Shown piece by piece: positions 38,126 through 46,350 of a DNA stretch of 64,000 nucleotides. The notes under the pieces are model-generated. The model was not told the DNA's origin and searched no databases. It saw only the letters and a program-made list of their open reading frames with translations. The DNA lies in assembly GCF_035325925.1 (NCBI RefSeq), contig NZ_DAOKZA010000006.1, positions 1 to 64,000 on the forward strand, given 5' to 3'. The position numbers and the translations under genes are program-made. This stretch comes from Calidifontimicrobium sp035325925 (lineage in GTDB: Bacteria > Pseudomonadota > Gammaproteobacteria > Burkholderiales > Burkholderiaceae_C). Position 1 is the stretch's first letter. Each line of letters begins with the position of its first letter.

Positions 38126-38737
38126 TCAGCGCCGCTGCCGGGCGTGCGGCATCGGGTCGATCAGTTCGCCGCGCAGCAGCGCGAGCGGCGCGCGGTGGTA
38201 CAGCCAGACGTCGTGGAACGGGTCGGTGAGGATCTTCGTCATCCACACGAGGCCGGTGCGCAGGCTGTGCTGTAACGTCAACTGGACGACGCGCAACAGC
38301 AGCCCGGCCGCGCCGAGTGCCAGCCAGCCGAGGCCGACGTCGTTGACGAACTCGCGCCAGGTCGCCGCCGGCTCGATCAGGCCGAGCAGGTCCGGGCGCA
38401 GCCACAGCACGGCGGGCACCAGCAGCCACACCGTCATCAGCACCACCTTGCGCCGGATGTTGTAGCCGACCTTGATCGCCTCCTTGTGCTCGTCAGTGGC
38501 CTGGTTGACGTGGTCGTAGCCGCGCGGCTCGAAGAAGAAGTGGCCGGCCTGGCGTGTCGTCATCGACACGCACCAGGCGACGATCGCCGCCAGCGCCGGG
38601 TCGACGAACAACAGGCCGTACGCGACGACGAAGCTGATCGCGCTGACGAGGTGCAGCGTCTGGTTGATGCGGCTGTGGTGGTAGTAGCGGTGGTCGTCCC
38701 AGCGCTGCGTGCGCAGCTCCTGCCTGAAGGTGGTCAT
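38126..38737 (-). CDS. DUF962/Mpo1-like membrane protein
   Basis: A 203-residue protein with four or five membrane segments. Near the N-terminus is DHRYYHHSRINQTLHLVSAI and then RQAGHFFFEPRGYDHV; histidine-rich NxxLH and GHxFFE motifs are typical of the DUF962/Mpo1 family, some of which are iron-dependent fatty-acid dioxygenases. That would fit the neighbouring lipid genes. The match is loose, since the spacing differs from yeast Mpo1. Convergent with the aminotransferase (4 bases between stops) and divergent from the GT4 gene. Confidence 0.6.
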   Translation of the reverse strand: MTTFRQELRTQRWDDHRYYHHSRINQTLHLVSAISFVVAYGLLFVDPALAAIVAWCVSMTTRQAGHFFFEPRGYDHVNQATDEHKEAIKVGYNIRRKVVLMTVWLLVPAVLWLRPDLLGLIEPAATWREFVNDVGLGWLALGAAGLLLRVVQLTLQHSLRTGLVWMTKILTDPFHDVWLYHRAPLALLRGELIDPMPHARQRR

Positions 38738-38832
38738 CGGGTGCTCCGGGTCGGTTGTCGGGTGCGGCCGGCGGCACGCGGACACGATCGTGCCGGGTGT
38801 GCGTGAACACCGCGTGACGACGCGTCGCGCGG

Positions 38833-38850
38833 CCGTCATGCGCCTGACGC
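38833..38850 (+). promoter_or_regulatory. Weak Pho-box-like direct repeat
   Basis: CCGTCAT, a four-base spacer GCGC, and CTGACGC form an 11-base-period direct repeat resembling the Pho box CTGTCAT-N4-CTGTCAT (6 of 7 and 4 of 7 matches). It lies 22 bases before the GT4 gene start. The match is weak and recorded mainly because the locus looks phosphate-responsive. Confidence 0.2.
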
Positions 38851-38872
38851 AGGTTGTCGCGACGATCGGGGC

Positions 38873-40201
38873 ATGGACATGCGTGCGACCCTGCGCCTCG
38901 AACTGCCCGCCGTCGTCGCCCCCGCCGAGGCGCCGCGCCCGCGGCTGCGCGTGGCGGTCGTCACCGAAACGTATCCTCCCGAGGTCAACGGCGCCGCGGT
39001 GACGCTCGCGCGCGCCGTGCAGGGCCTGCGCGAGCGCGGGCACGCGGTGCAACTGGTGCGCCCGCGCCAGCGCACGGACGACGAGACCGTCGACGGCGAC
39101 ACGCTGCTCGCGCGCAGCCTGCCGATCCCCGGCTACCCCGGCCTGCGCATGGGCCTGCCGGCGCAGCAGGTGCTGCGCCGCGCGTGGTCACGGCAGCGGC
39201 CCGACGTCGTGCACATCGCCACCGAGGGCCCGCTGGGCTACGGTGCGCTGCGCACTGCACGCGCGCTCGCGCTGCCGGTGACCTCGGACTTCCGCACCAA
39301 CTTCCACAGCTACAGCCGTCACTACGGCGTTGGCTGGCTGCAACGCCCGATCGCCGGCTACCTGCGGCACTTCCACAACGCGACGCACTGCACGATGGTG
39401 CCCACCGCGAAGCTGCGCGATCAACTGGAGGTGCAGGGCTTCGACCGGCTCGTCGTCGTCGGGCGCGGCGTCGACACCGCGCAGTTCGACCCGGCGCGCC
39501 GCAGCGACGAGAGGCGGCGGCAATGGGGTGCCGCCCCCGACGATCCGGTGGCGATCTACGTCGGCCGGCTGGCGCCGGAGAAGAACCTCGACGCGCTGCT
39601 GCGCGCCCACGAGGCCATGCTCGTCGCACAGCCGCGCGCGCGGCTGGTGCTCGTCGGCGACGGGCCGATGCGCGAGGCCTTGCGCGCGCGCTGTCCGCAG
39701 GCGTTGTTCGCCGGCGAGCAGCGCGACGCAGCGCTCGCCGAATGCTACGCGTCGGGCGACGTGTTCCTGTTCCCGAGCGTCACCGAGACGTTCGGCAACG
39801 TGACCCCGGAAGCGATGGCCAGCGGCCTCGCGGTGGTCGCCTTCGACCACGCGGCGGCGTCGCAGCTGATCACGAGCGGCCACAACGGCTACCTCGCGCC
39901 GATGGTCGACGTCGACGCCTTCGTCGCCCACGCGGTCGCGCTCGTGCGCCGCCTGCCCCACGCGCGGGCCCTCGGCCGCGCAGCGCGGCGCGACGCGCTG
40001 CGGCTCGGCTGGGAACGCGTCGTCGACGAGATCGAGTACCGCCTGCTCGCCGCGGCGCTGCGGTCGGGCGGCGTGGCGGCGCCCGGCACGGCGCGGCCGT
40101 CTTCACCGGCGGTCGATCTGCCCGCGCACACGCGCCCGGCCGAAGCCGCCGCGGCACGCACCGCCAGCTGGTTCGGTGCGCGCACGCCGTCGTCGCGCTG
40201 A
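38873..40201 (+). CDS. GT4-family glycosyltransferase
   Basis: A 442-residue GT-B glycosyltransferase: N-terminal RVAVVTETYPPEVNGAAVTL, glycine-rich acceptor side, and a C-terminal donor domain with VGRLAPEKNLDALL, ADGPMREAL-like phosphate loop region (LVGDGPMREALRAR), and the E-x7-E motif FPSVTETFGNVTPEAMASG. Related enzymes include mannosyl- and glucuronosyl-diacylglycerol transferases such as Agt that pair with PlcP. About 50 C-terminal residues are Ala/Pro-rich and probably disordered. Start could be ATG 38873 or 38879. Substrate unknown. Confidence 0.85.
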   Translation: MDMRATLRLELPAVVAPAEAPRPRLRVAVVTETYPPEVNGAAVTLARAVQGLRERGHAVQLVRPRQRTDDETVDGDTLLARSLPIPGYPGLRMGLPAQQVLRRAWSRQRPDVVHIATEGPLGYGALRTARALALPVTSDFRTNFHSYSRHYGVGWLQRPIAGYLRHFHNATHCTMVPTAKLRDQLEVQGFDRLVVVGRGVDTAQFDPARRSDERRRQWGAAPDDPVAIYVGRLAPEKNLDALLRAHEAMLVAQPRARLVLVGDGPMREALRARCPQALFAGEQRDAALAECYASGDVFLFPSVTETFGNVTPEAMASGLAVVAFDHAAASQLITSGHNGYLAPMVDVDAFVAHAVALVRRLPHARALGRAARRDALRLGWERVVDEIEYRLLAAALRSGGVAAPGTARPSSPAVDLPAHTRPAEAAAARTASWFGARTPSSR

Positions 40202-40307
40202 GCCGGCGAACGACGATCGGCGGCGGCTCCACCGCTGCCCGCACCCGCGAGGGACCGGTGTCGCACCGGGACAATGCGCCGGATCCCCTGCCGACCGCCG
40301 ACCCCAC

Positions 40308-41300
40308 ATGCCCCTCGCCGACCTGCTGACGCCCGCACCGACGCCCCCCGACGTCGCCGCTGCCCACATCGAACCGGCGTGGCTGGTCGCCGCTGCCGAC
40401 GAGCCGGTTCACGCCGCGCGCCTGCGAGCGCGCGAGACGACGGCGAGCACCGGCGAGATCGTGTGCGTGGTCGACGTCGACGCCCGCCTCGTGGGCATCG
40501 TCGAGACGGCGCGGCTGTTCGCCAGCGCCGACGACCGCCGCATCGGCGACCTCGCACGCACCGACCTGCCCGCGGTGCGCGCCGACACCGACCGCGAGCA
40601 CATGGTGTCGCTCGCGCTCGAGCACCGTCTGGCGGCGGTGCCGGTGGTCGACCACGACGGCCGGCTGCTCGGCGTCGCCGGCGCGACGACGCTGATGGAC
40701 ATCCTGCGCCGCGAGCACGTCGAGGACCTGCACCGCCTGGCCGGCATCTCGCGCGAGACCGAGCGCGCCGTCGAGGCGCTCGAGTCGCCGCCGCTGCGCC
40801 GCGCCCGCCACCGGCTGCCCTGGCTGCTGGTCGGCTTCATCGGCAGCGCGCTGGCCACGCTGGTCGTCGCGCGCTTCGAGTCGCTGCTGGCGGCGCTGCC
40901 CGCGGCGGCGTTCTTCGTGCCCGGGCTGGTCTACCTGGCCGACGCGATCGGCACGCAGAGCGAGGCCGTCGCGGTGCGCGGGCTGTCGCTGAGCCGCGTG
41001 GGTTTCGCACGACTGCTCGGCGGCGAGATGCGCACCGGGCTGCTGATCGGCCTGGTGCTCGCGCTGTGCGCCGCACCGCTGGCCTGGCTCGCGTTCGGCG
41101 ACGCGCGGCTCGCCGCCGCGGTCGCCGTGGCGCTGGCCGGCGCGAGCGCGCTGGCGACCGCGCTGGGGCTGCTGTTGCCTTGGGGGCTGCAGCGCCTGGG
41201 CACCGACCCGGCGTTCGGCAGCGGCCCGCTGGCGACCATCGTCCAGGACCTGCTGACCCTGCTCATCTACTTCGCCTGCGTCGGCGCCGTCGTGCGCTGA
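40308..41300 (+). CDS. MgtE-type magnesium transporter without N-terminal MgtE_N domain
   Basis: A 330-residue protein: two CBS domains (about residues 20-145; GEIVCVVDVDARLVGIVE and LAAVPVVDHDGRLLGVAGA) and a five-helix MgtE membrane domain containing PWLLVGFIGSALATLVV and FVPGLVYLADAIGTQSEAVAVRGLS. Typical MgtE proteins have about 450 residues with an N-terminal superhelical gating domain that is absent here, so gating may differ or the protein belongs to the short MgtE subfamily. Imports Mg2+ or related divalent cations. Start ATG 40308 is the only well-placed ATG. Confidence 0.82.
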   Translation: MPLADLLTPAPTPPDVAAAHIEPAWLVAAADEPVHAARLRARETTASTGEIVCVVDVDARLVGIVETARLFASADDRRIGDLARTDLPAVRADTDREHMVSLALEHRLAAVPVVDHDGRLLGVAGATTLMDILRREHVEDLHRLAGISRETERAVEALESPPLRRARHRLPWLLVGFIGSALATLVVARFESLLAALPAAAFFVPGLVYLADAIGTQSEAVAVRGLSLSRVGFARLLGGEMRTGLLIGLVLALCAAPLAWLAFGDARLAAAVAVALAGASALATALGLLLPWGLQRLGTDPAFGSGPLATIVQDLLTLLIYFACVGAVVR

Positions 41301-41405
41301 CTGTCGCCGGCATCGCCCCCGGTGCCGCCGGCGCCTACGGGGCGCCGTCGGGACGTGCCGTCACGCGGCATCGCCGTCAATTCCCTTCTAGACCATGTGG
41401 TCTCG

Positions 41406-41427
41406 AAAGACTCCACTGCGTCTTTTT
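41406..41427 (+). terminator. Possible rho-independent terminator after mgtE-like gene
   Basis: AAAGAC (41406-41411) and GTCTTT (41420-41425) enclose an eight-base loop and are followed by more Ts. The 6-bp stem is weak. It lies in a conspicuously A/T-rich island (about 41375-41470). A nearby inverted repeat AGACCA-TG-TGGTCT (41390-41403) could instead be an operator. Confidence 0.35.
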
Positions 41428-41429
41428 GT

Positions 41430-41457
41430 GAACTGTCTGGTAACTTCTCGGCTCGTT
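41430..41457 (+). promoter_or_regulatory. Possible sigma-E/ECF-type promoter for fasciclin gene
   Basis: GAACTG (41430-41435), a 16-base spacer and CTCGTT (41452-41457) resemble an extracytoplasmic-function sigma promoter (GAACTT-N16-TCTGA type). Transcription would start near 41463, 26 bases before the lipoprotein ATG, which has a GAGGAG ribosome binding site. Candidate only. Confidence 0.3.
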
Positions 41458-41488
41458 CAGTTCTATCCCCCCACACGAGGAGCCCTCG

Positions 41489-42430
41489 ATGCCACGCTGG
41501 CTGAAATCCCTGATCGCCGTGACCTCGGTCGCGCTGCTGGCCGCCTGCGGCGGTGGCGACGACGACCCGAAGCACATCACCGCGACGGTGCAGGACACGC
41601 CGCGGTTCAGCGTGCTGTCCGAAGCCATCACCGCCGCCGGGCTCGAAGCCACGCTGCGTGGCCCGGGCCCGTTCACCGTGTTCGCGCCGACGAACGACGC
41701 CTTCACCGCGCTGCTCGGCGAACTGGGCGTGACGAAGGACCAACTGCTGGCCGACAAGGCGCTGCTGACCCAGGTGCTGACCTACCACGTCGTCGCCGGC
41801 GAGGTGCCGAAGGCTGCCGTGCCGCTCGGCCAGCCGATCACCACCGTGCAGGGCGCGATCTTCAAGGTCGACACGGTCGGCGCCGAGCTGGTGATCACCG
41901 ACGGACGCAACCGCAGCGCGAAGATCACCGCCACCGACGTCGACGCGGAGAACGGCGTGATCCACGTGGTCGACCGCGTGATTCTGCCGGCCAACCGCAA
42001 CGTCGTCGAGACCGCCGTCGCGCTGGCCTCGGCCAGCCCGGCCGAGTTCACGATCCTCGTCGAGGCGGTGGTCGCCGCCGACCTCGCCGGCGTGCTGTCG
42101 GGCAGTGGCCCGTTCACCGTCTTCGCGCCCACCGACGCGGCCTTCGCGGCGCTGCTCGGCGAGCTCGGCGTGACCAAGGACCAGCTGCTGGCCGACAAGG
42201 ACCTGCTCACCGCGGTGCTCGCGTACCACGTCGTGCCGGGCCGCGTGCTCAAGGCGCAGGTGCCGGTCGGCACCGCGATCGCCACCGTGCAGGGCGGCAG
42301 CTTCTCGGTCGACACGTCGCTGCAGATCACCGACGGGCGCGACCGCCGCGCCGCGATCGTCGCCACCGACGTGCTCGCGACCAACGGCGTGATCCACGTC
42401 ATCGACAAGGTGATCCTTCCCTCGCCGTGA
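41489..42430 (+). CDS. Lipoprotein with two fasciclin (FAS1) domains
   Basis: A 313-residue exported lipoprotein: lipobox LLAACGGG with Cys20, then two FAS1 domains (about residues 30-170 and 171-312). Each has the H1 and H2-like wording GPFTVFAPT and, near its end, NGVIHVVDRVILPA or NGVIHVIDKVILPS. Both carry the same 15-residue stretch, GELGVTKDQLLADK, so the gene arose by internal duplication. FAS1 domains mediate adhesion or cell-surface contacts. It is followed 62 bases later by a secreted single-FAS1 protein. Strong ribosome binding site; an A/T-rich promoter region upstream. Confidence 0.93.
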   Translation: MPRWLKSLIAVTSVALLAACGGGDDDPKHITATVQDTPRFSVLSEAITAAGLEATLRGPGPFTVFAPTNDAFTALLGELGVTKDQLLADKALLTQVLTYHVVAGEVPKAAVPLGQPITTVQGAIFKVDTVGAELVITDGRNRSAKITATDVDAENGVIHVVDRVILPANRNVVETAVALASASPAEFTILVEAVVAADLAGVLSGSGPFTVFAPTDAAFAALLGELGVTKDQLLADKDLLTAVLAYHVVPGRVLKAQVPVGTAIATVQGGSFSVDTSLQITDGRDRRAAIVATDVLATNGVIHVIDKVILPSP

Positions 42431-42492
42431 TGGGTGCGCGGCAAGCGGATCCTTCACTCCCACCCCTGCGTCCACCTCCACAGGAGCCTTCC

Positions 42493-42960
42493 ATGCACAA
42501 GTTCATCGCCCGTTTCGCCGTCGCCGGCGCCGTCTCCCTGGCCGCGCTGACGGCGCAGGCCAAGGACATCGTCGACACCGCCGTCGCGGCGGGCCAGTTC
42601 AAGACGCTGGCCACCGCGCTGCAGGCCGCCGGGCTCGTCGACACGCTCAAGGGCAAGGGCCCGTTCACCGTGTTCGCCCCCACCGACGAGGCGTTCGCGA
42701 AGATCCCGAAGGCGCAGCTCGACGCGCTGCTCGCCGACAAGGCCAGGCTCACCGCGGTGCTGACCTACCACGTCGTGCCGGGCAAGGTGATGGCCGCCGA
42801 CGTCAGGGCCGGCGCGGTCACCACGGTGCAGGGCGCGCCGATCAACGTCTCGACCACGGGCGGCGTGAAGGTCAACGACGCCAACGTCGTCAAGACCGAC
42901 ATCGCGGCCGACAACGGCGTGATCCACGTCATCGACCGCGTGATCCTGCCGCCGATGTGA
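42493..42960 (+). CDS. Secreted single-domain fasciclin (FAS1) protein
   Basis: A 155-residue protein: Sec signal peptide of about 23 residues (ending SLAALTAQAKD) and one FAS1 domain, GKGPFTVFAPTDEAFAKIP through NGVIHVIDRVILPPM. No lipobox, so it is probably released to the periplasm or medium. The sequence is close to the second domain of the upstream lipoprotein. Good GGAG ribosome binding site 8 bases before ATG 42493. It ends directly before the tandem hairpin array. Confidence 0.93.
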   Translation: MHKFIARFAVAGAVSLAALTAQAKDIVDTAVAAGQFKTLATALQAAGLVDTLKGKGPFTVFAPTDEAFAKIPKAQLDALLADKARLTAVLTYHVVPGKVMAADVRAGAVTTVQGAPINVSTTGGVKVNDANVVKTDIAADNGVIHVIDRVILPPM

Positions 42961-42982
42961 TCGCTGCGCGGCGTGCACCAAC

Positions 42983-43096
42983 GGGGCGGCTCGGGCCGCC
43001 CCTCTTCGCCTGCGGGGCGGCTCGGGCCGCCCCTCTTCGCCTGCGAGGCGGCTCGGGCCGCCCCTCTTCGCCTGCGGGGCGGCTCGGGCCGCCCCT
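42983..43096. repeat. Array of four 31-bp tandem repeats, each a hairpin
   Basis: Units begin at 42983, 43014, 43045 and 43076, with the last cut short. Each holds GGGGCGGC, a TCGG tip and GCCGCCCC, then the spacer TCTTCGCCTGC; the third unit has one changed base (GAGGCGGC). RNA from either strand would fold into four identical stem-loops. The array separates the fasciclin gene from the oxidoreductase gene and is a likely strong terminator or RNA-stability element. Confidence 0.85.
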
Positions 43097-43136
43097 TATC
43101 GTTCCGCGGCCGGCGCCGGCGTGGCACGATGCGGGC

Positions 43137-44186
43137 ATGCAGCTCTCGATCCTCGACCAGTCGGTGGCCTGCGCGGGGCGCGGCGAAGACCACGCGTTGC
43201 GCGACACGCTGGACCTCGCCGTGCATGCCGAGGCGCTGGGCTACCGGCGCTTCTGGGTCAGCGAGCACCACAACCTGGCCACCATCGTCGGCAGCGCGCC
43301 CGAGATCGTGATGGCCGCGGTGGCCGCGCGCACGCGGCGCATCCGCGTCGGCAGCGCCGGGGTGATGCTGCCGCACTACAGCGCGCTCAAGGTCGCCGAG
43401 CAGTTCCGCGTGCTCGACGCGCTGGCGCCGGGGCGCATCGACCTCGGCGTCGGCCGCGCGCCCGGCGGCGACATGCGCACCGCGCTGGCGCTGAACCCGA
43501 ACGCGCACGCCAGCGCCGACGCGTTCGCGCAGCAGGTCGTCGACCTGCGGCATTGGACCCGCGGCCTGCCGCACCAGGGCATCGTCGCGCACCCGCGCCC
43601 ACCCGCCGACGCCGGCATCGAACGTGCGCCCGAACTGTGGGTGCTCGGCAGCTCCGACTACGGCGCGCAGCTGGCCGCGCACCTCGGGCTGCCGTACGCC
43701 TTCGCCTACTTCTTCATGGACGGCCAGGGCGTCGAGCAGGCGCTGCACCTGTACCGCACGCTGTACCGGCCCGGCGAACGCCACCCGCGGCCACAGGCGA
43801 CGATCTGCGTGTGGGCGCTGGCGGCCGACAGCGACGACGAGGCGCACCACCACGCGCTCAGCCGCGACCGCTGGCGGCTCGACCGCGCGCGCGGCAGGCT
43901 GCTGCCGCTGCAGCCGCCCGACGACATCGCGCGGCGCGGCTTCGGCGCCGACGAGCTCGCCCAGCTCGCGCCGATGCGGCGCAAGGCCTTTGTCGGCCGC
44001 GCCGATCGTGTCGCCGACGCCCTGCGCGCGCTGGCCACCGAGCTGCAGCTCGACGAACTGGTGATCAACACCTGGGCCCACGACCCGGCGGTGCGCCGGC
44101 GCTCGTACGCGCTGCTGGCGCGCGAGTTCGCATTGCCGGCGACCGAACCCGCTACAGCCGCATCTCCAGCCGCAGCTGCCAGCTGA
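43137..44186 (+). CDS. Luciferase-like (LLM class) flavin-dependent oxidoreductase
   Basis: A 349-residue TIM-barrel flavoprotein of the bacterial luciferase family, LLM subgroup: SILDQSVACAGRG, LGYRRFWVSEHHNLATIVGS, RVGSAGVMLPHYSALKVAEQ and LDLGVGRAPGG-like wording (RIDLGVGRAPGGDM) are typical. It probably uses reduced FMN and oxygen on an unknown small substrate. The gene end overlaps the end of the convergent TonB-receptor gene by 35 bases; the last 18 residues (PATEPATAASPAAAAS) are low-complexity. ATG 43137 gives the usual N-terminus. Confidence 0.9.
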   Translation: MQLSILDQSVACAGRGEDHALRDTLDLAVHAEALGYRRFWVSEHHNLATIVGSAPEIVMAAVAARTRRIRVGSAGVMLPHYSALKVAEQFRVLDALAPGRIDLGVGRAPGGDMRTALALNPNAHASADAFAQQVVDLRHWTRGLPHQGIVAHPRPPADAGIERAPELWVLGSSDYGAQLAAHLGLPYAFAYFFMDGQGVEQALHLYRTLYRPGERHPRPQATICVWALAADSDDEAHHHALSRDRWRLDRARGRLLPLQPPDDIARRGFGADELAQLAPMRRKAFVGRADRVADALRALATELQLDELVINTWAHDPAVRRRSYALLAREFALPATEPATAASPAAAAS

Positions 44187-46350
44187 CCGAGGCCGCCGAC
44201 ACCGTGGTCACGGTCTCGCGCAGCGTGCCGGCGTCGAGCGCGCGCAGCGATCGCGCGTCGAGCGGGGCGAGGTTGCTCGCGCTCAGCCGCCACTGCAGCG
44301 AGGGGTTCACGACCCACAGCGCGTAGGCGTCGAACACGCGCCGGCGCGAAGCCTCGACCACCTCGGTGTCGGCGAGCCGGGTGCGGTAGCCGGGGGTCAG
44401 GTTCAGGTTGCCGCCCAGCGTCAGCGGCAGGCCGTCGACGCGCCAGTCGGCGCCGAGGTTGGCCGTCAGGTCGGGCTGCTCGTCGAGCCGGTCGTCGGGG
44501 CCGGCGACGCCGTCGACGCGCGAACGGTAGGCGCCCAGGTTGGCGCGCAGGTCCACGCGCGACGCGTCGGGCAGCCAGTCGGCCAGGCGCAGCTTGGCCT
44601 CCAGCTCGATGCCGCTGGTCGTCGCGTCGCCGACGTTGACCGGGCGGCTGACCCAGCGCGGCAGCGCCGACCAGCTCACCGTCTCCAGCGCCGTGCGGTG
44701 GCGGATCAGGTCGGCGATGCACCGGTGGAACAGGTTGGCGCTGAGCACGCCGCCGCCTTCGAGATAGCGTTCGAGCGCGATGTCGATGCCGCTGGCCAGC
44801 TCGGGGCGCAGCGCCGGGTTGCCGGCGCGGTCGGGGCTGGTCGGCTCGTTGCCGCCGGGCAGCGGGTACAGCGTGCTGATCGACGGCCGCGCGATCAGCT
44901 GGCCCAGCGCCGGCGTGCGGTAGCTGCGCGTCAGGCTGATGCGCAGCTGGTCGCGGCCCTTCGGGTCGGGCTTGAACACGGCGTGCAGCAGCGGCGTGAA
45001 CACGCGGCTGTCGTTGCGCGCCGCTTCGTCGGTGCCGCCGTCGCCGCGCGTGGCGATGGACTCCCAGCGCGCGCCGGCGTGCAGCGCCCAGCGCGGCGAC
45101 CACTGCCACTCGTCCTGCAGGTACACCGCCCAGCGCGTCGAGCGCGCCGCGAGGTCGGTGCCGAACTCGGGCAGCAGCGGCACGCCGTCCTGCAGCGTCA
45201 GCCGCGACTCGTCGCGCCGCACCGCCTCCACCTCGGCGCCGCCGACCAGCTGGTGGTCGTTGTCGAGCAGCCGCGTGGCTTTGGACGACAGCGCCAGCGT
45301 GCGCTGGCGCGTTGTCGAGCGCTCGTCGAGGGTGCGCGACGGCGCGAGCGCCGCGTCGAACTCGTCGCGGTGCGAACTGCCGTCCGAACGCCAGTGCCAG
45401 CCGTTGGCATTCCACTCGACGCGTGTGCCTGCCACCAGATGCCGCCACTGCGTGTTCAGCCGCGTCAGCTCGAAGCGCCCGTTGCTGGCGCTGCGCGCCA
45501 GCGCGTAAGTCGGCGCCTCTTCGCCGGCCACACGCTCGACCGACGCCGTGCGCTTGCCGTCGCTGCGCGAGCGGATCACGAACGGCGACAGCGCCAGCGA
45601 CTCGCCGTCGCCGAGCCGCCACTGCAGCCGCGCGCCCAGGCGCAGGCCCTGCCGCCGGCTGCGCCCGTCGGCGTGCTCGTGCCACTCGCGCAGGCGCTCG
45701 CCGTCGTCGAGCGACTCGGCGAGCGTGACGCTGCGGCTGCTCGAGTCGCGGTCGCTGGCGAACAGCGCGCCGAACACGTTGTAGGTCAGGGTCCCGGCGC
45801 TGTCGTTGTGGCTCCAGTTCAGGTTCGGCTGCGCGCGCCCGTCCTCCACGCCGAGCGCGACGCGCACCTCGTTGAGGCGGCGCCGCGCGCCCTCGCGCGT
45901 GACGATGTTGATCGTGCCGGCGATGGCGCGCGCACCGGTCTCGGCGGTCGGCGCGCGCAGGATCTCGATGCGCTCGACCTGCTCGGGGCTGAGCGCGTCG
46001 AGCGAGAAGCCGCGCGGCAGCCGCTGACCGTCGAGCAGGATCTGCGTGTAGCCGCTGCCGAGCCCACGCATGCGCGGTGCGGCGTCGCGCCCGGGCGCGG
46101 TGACGCCGGGCAGGCGCTTGAGCACGTCGCCGAGGCTGGTGTCTCCGTAGCGTTCGATCTCGTCGCGGCCGACGACGATCTTCGCCGCGGTCGACTGGCG
46201 CCGCTGCTCGACGTCGCCGGGCCGCGCGCCGCGGATCTCGACGCGCGGCGGCGCCCCCCGCTCGCCGGCCTCGGGCGGCAGCTCCGACGACGGCTGCGCC
46301 TGCGCCGCCGCGGCGCACGCGGCGCCGCCCAGCCACGCCGCCCAGCGCAT
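44152..46350 (-). CDS. TonB-dependent outer-membrane receptor
   Basis: A 732-residue receptor: signal peptide (MRWAAWLGGAACAAAAQAQP), plug domain with YGDTSLGDVLKRLPGVTAP and RGLGSGYTQILLDGQRLPRG, then a 22-strand barrel ending WQLRLEMRL. The plug wording (TSLGDVLKRLPGV, PEQVERIEILRAP, RAIAGTINIVTRE) matches receptors for iron chelates and similar ligands. Ligand unknown. Its ATG shares one base with the stop of the DUF456 gene (TGATG). No siderophore or sigma/anti-sigma pair is next to it. Final residue Leu is less usual than an aromatic. Confidence 0.93.
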   Translation of the reverse strand: MRWAAWLGGAACAAAAQAQPSSELPPEAGERGAPPRVEIRGARPGDVEQRRQSTAAKIVVGRDEIERYGDTSLGDVLKRLPGVTAPGRDAAPRMRGLGSGYTQILLDGQRLPRGFSLDALSPEQVERIEILRAPTAETGARAIAGTINIVTREGARRRLNEVRVALGVEDGRAQPNLNWSHNDSAGTLTYNVFGALFASDRDSSSRSVTLAESLDDGERLREWHEHADGRSRRQGLRLGARLQWRLGDGESLALSPFVIRSRSDGKRTASVERVAGEEAPTYALARSASNGRFELTRLNTQWRHLVAGTRVEWNANGWHWRSDGSSHRDEFDAALAPSRTLDERSTTRQRTLALSSKATRLLDNDHQLVGGAEVEAVRRDESRLTLQDGVPLLPEFGTDLAARSTRWAVYLQDEWQWSPRWALHAGARWESIATRGDGGTDEAARNDSRVFTPLLHAVFKPDPKGRDQLRISLTRSYRTPALGQLIARPSISTLYPLPGGNEPTSPDRAGNPALRPELASGIDIALERYLEGGGVLSANLFHRCIADLIRHRTALETVSWSALPRWVSRPVNVGDATTSGIELEAKLRLADWLPDASRVDLRANLGAYRSRVDGVAGPDDRLDEQPDLTANLGADWRVDGLPLTLGGNLNLTPGYRTRLADTEVVEASRRRVFDAYALWVVNPSLQWRLSASNLAPLDARSLRALDAGTLRETVTTVSAASVSWQLRLEMRL

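Noticed and set aside
42983..43096. CRISPR array
   Set aside because: The units are contiguous 31-mers with an 11-base constant spacer and no unique spacers or cas genes; it is a tandem hairpin repeat.
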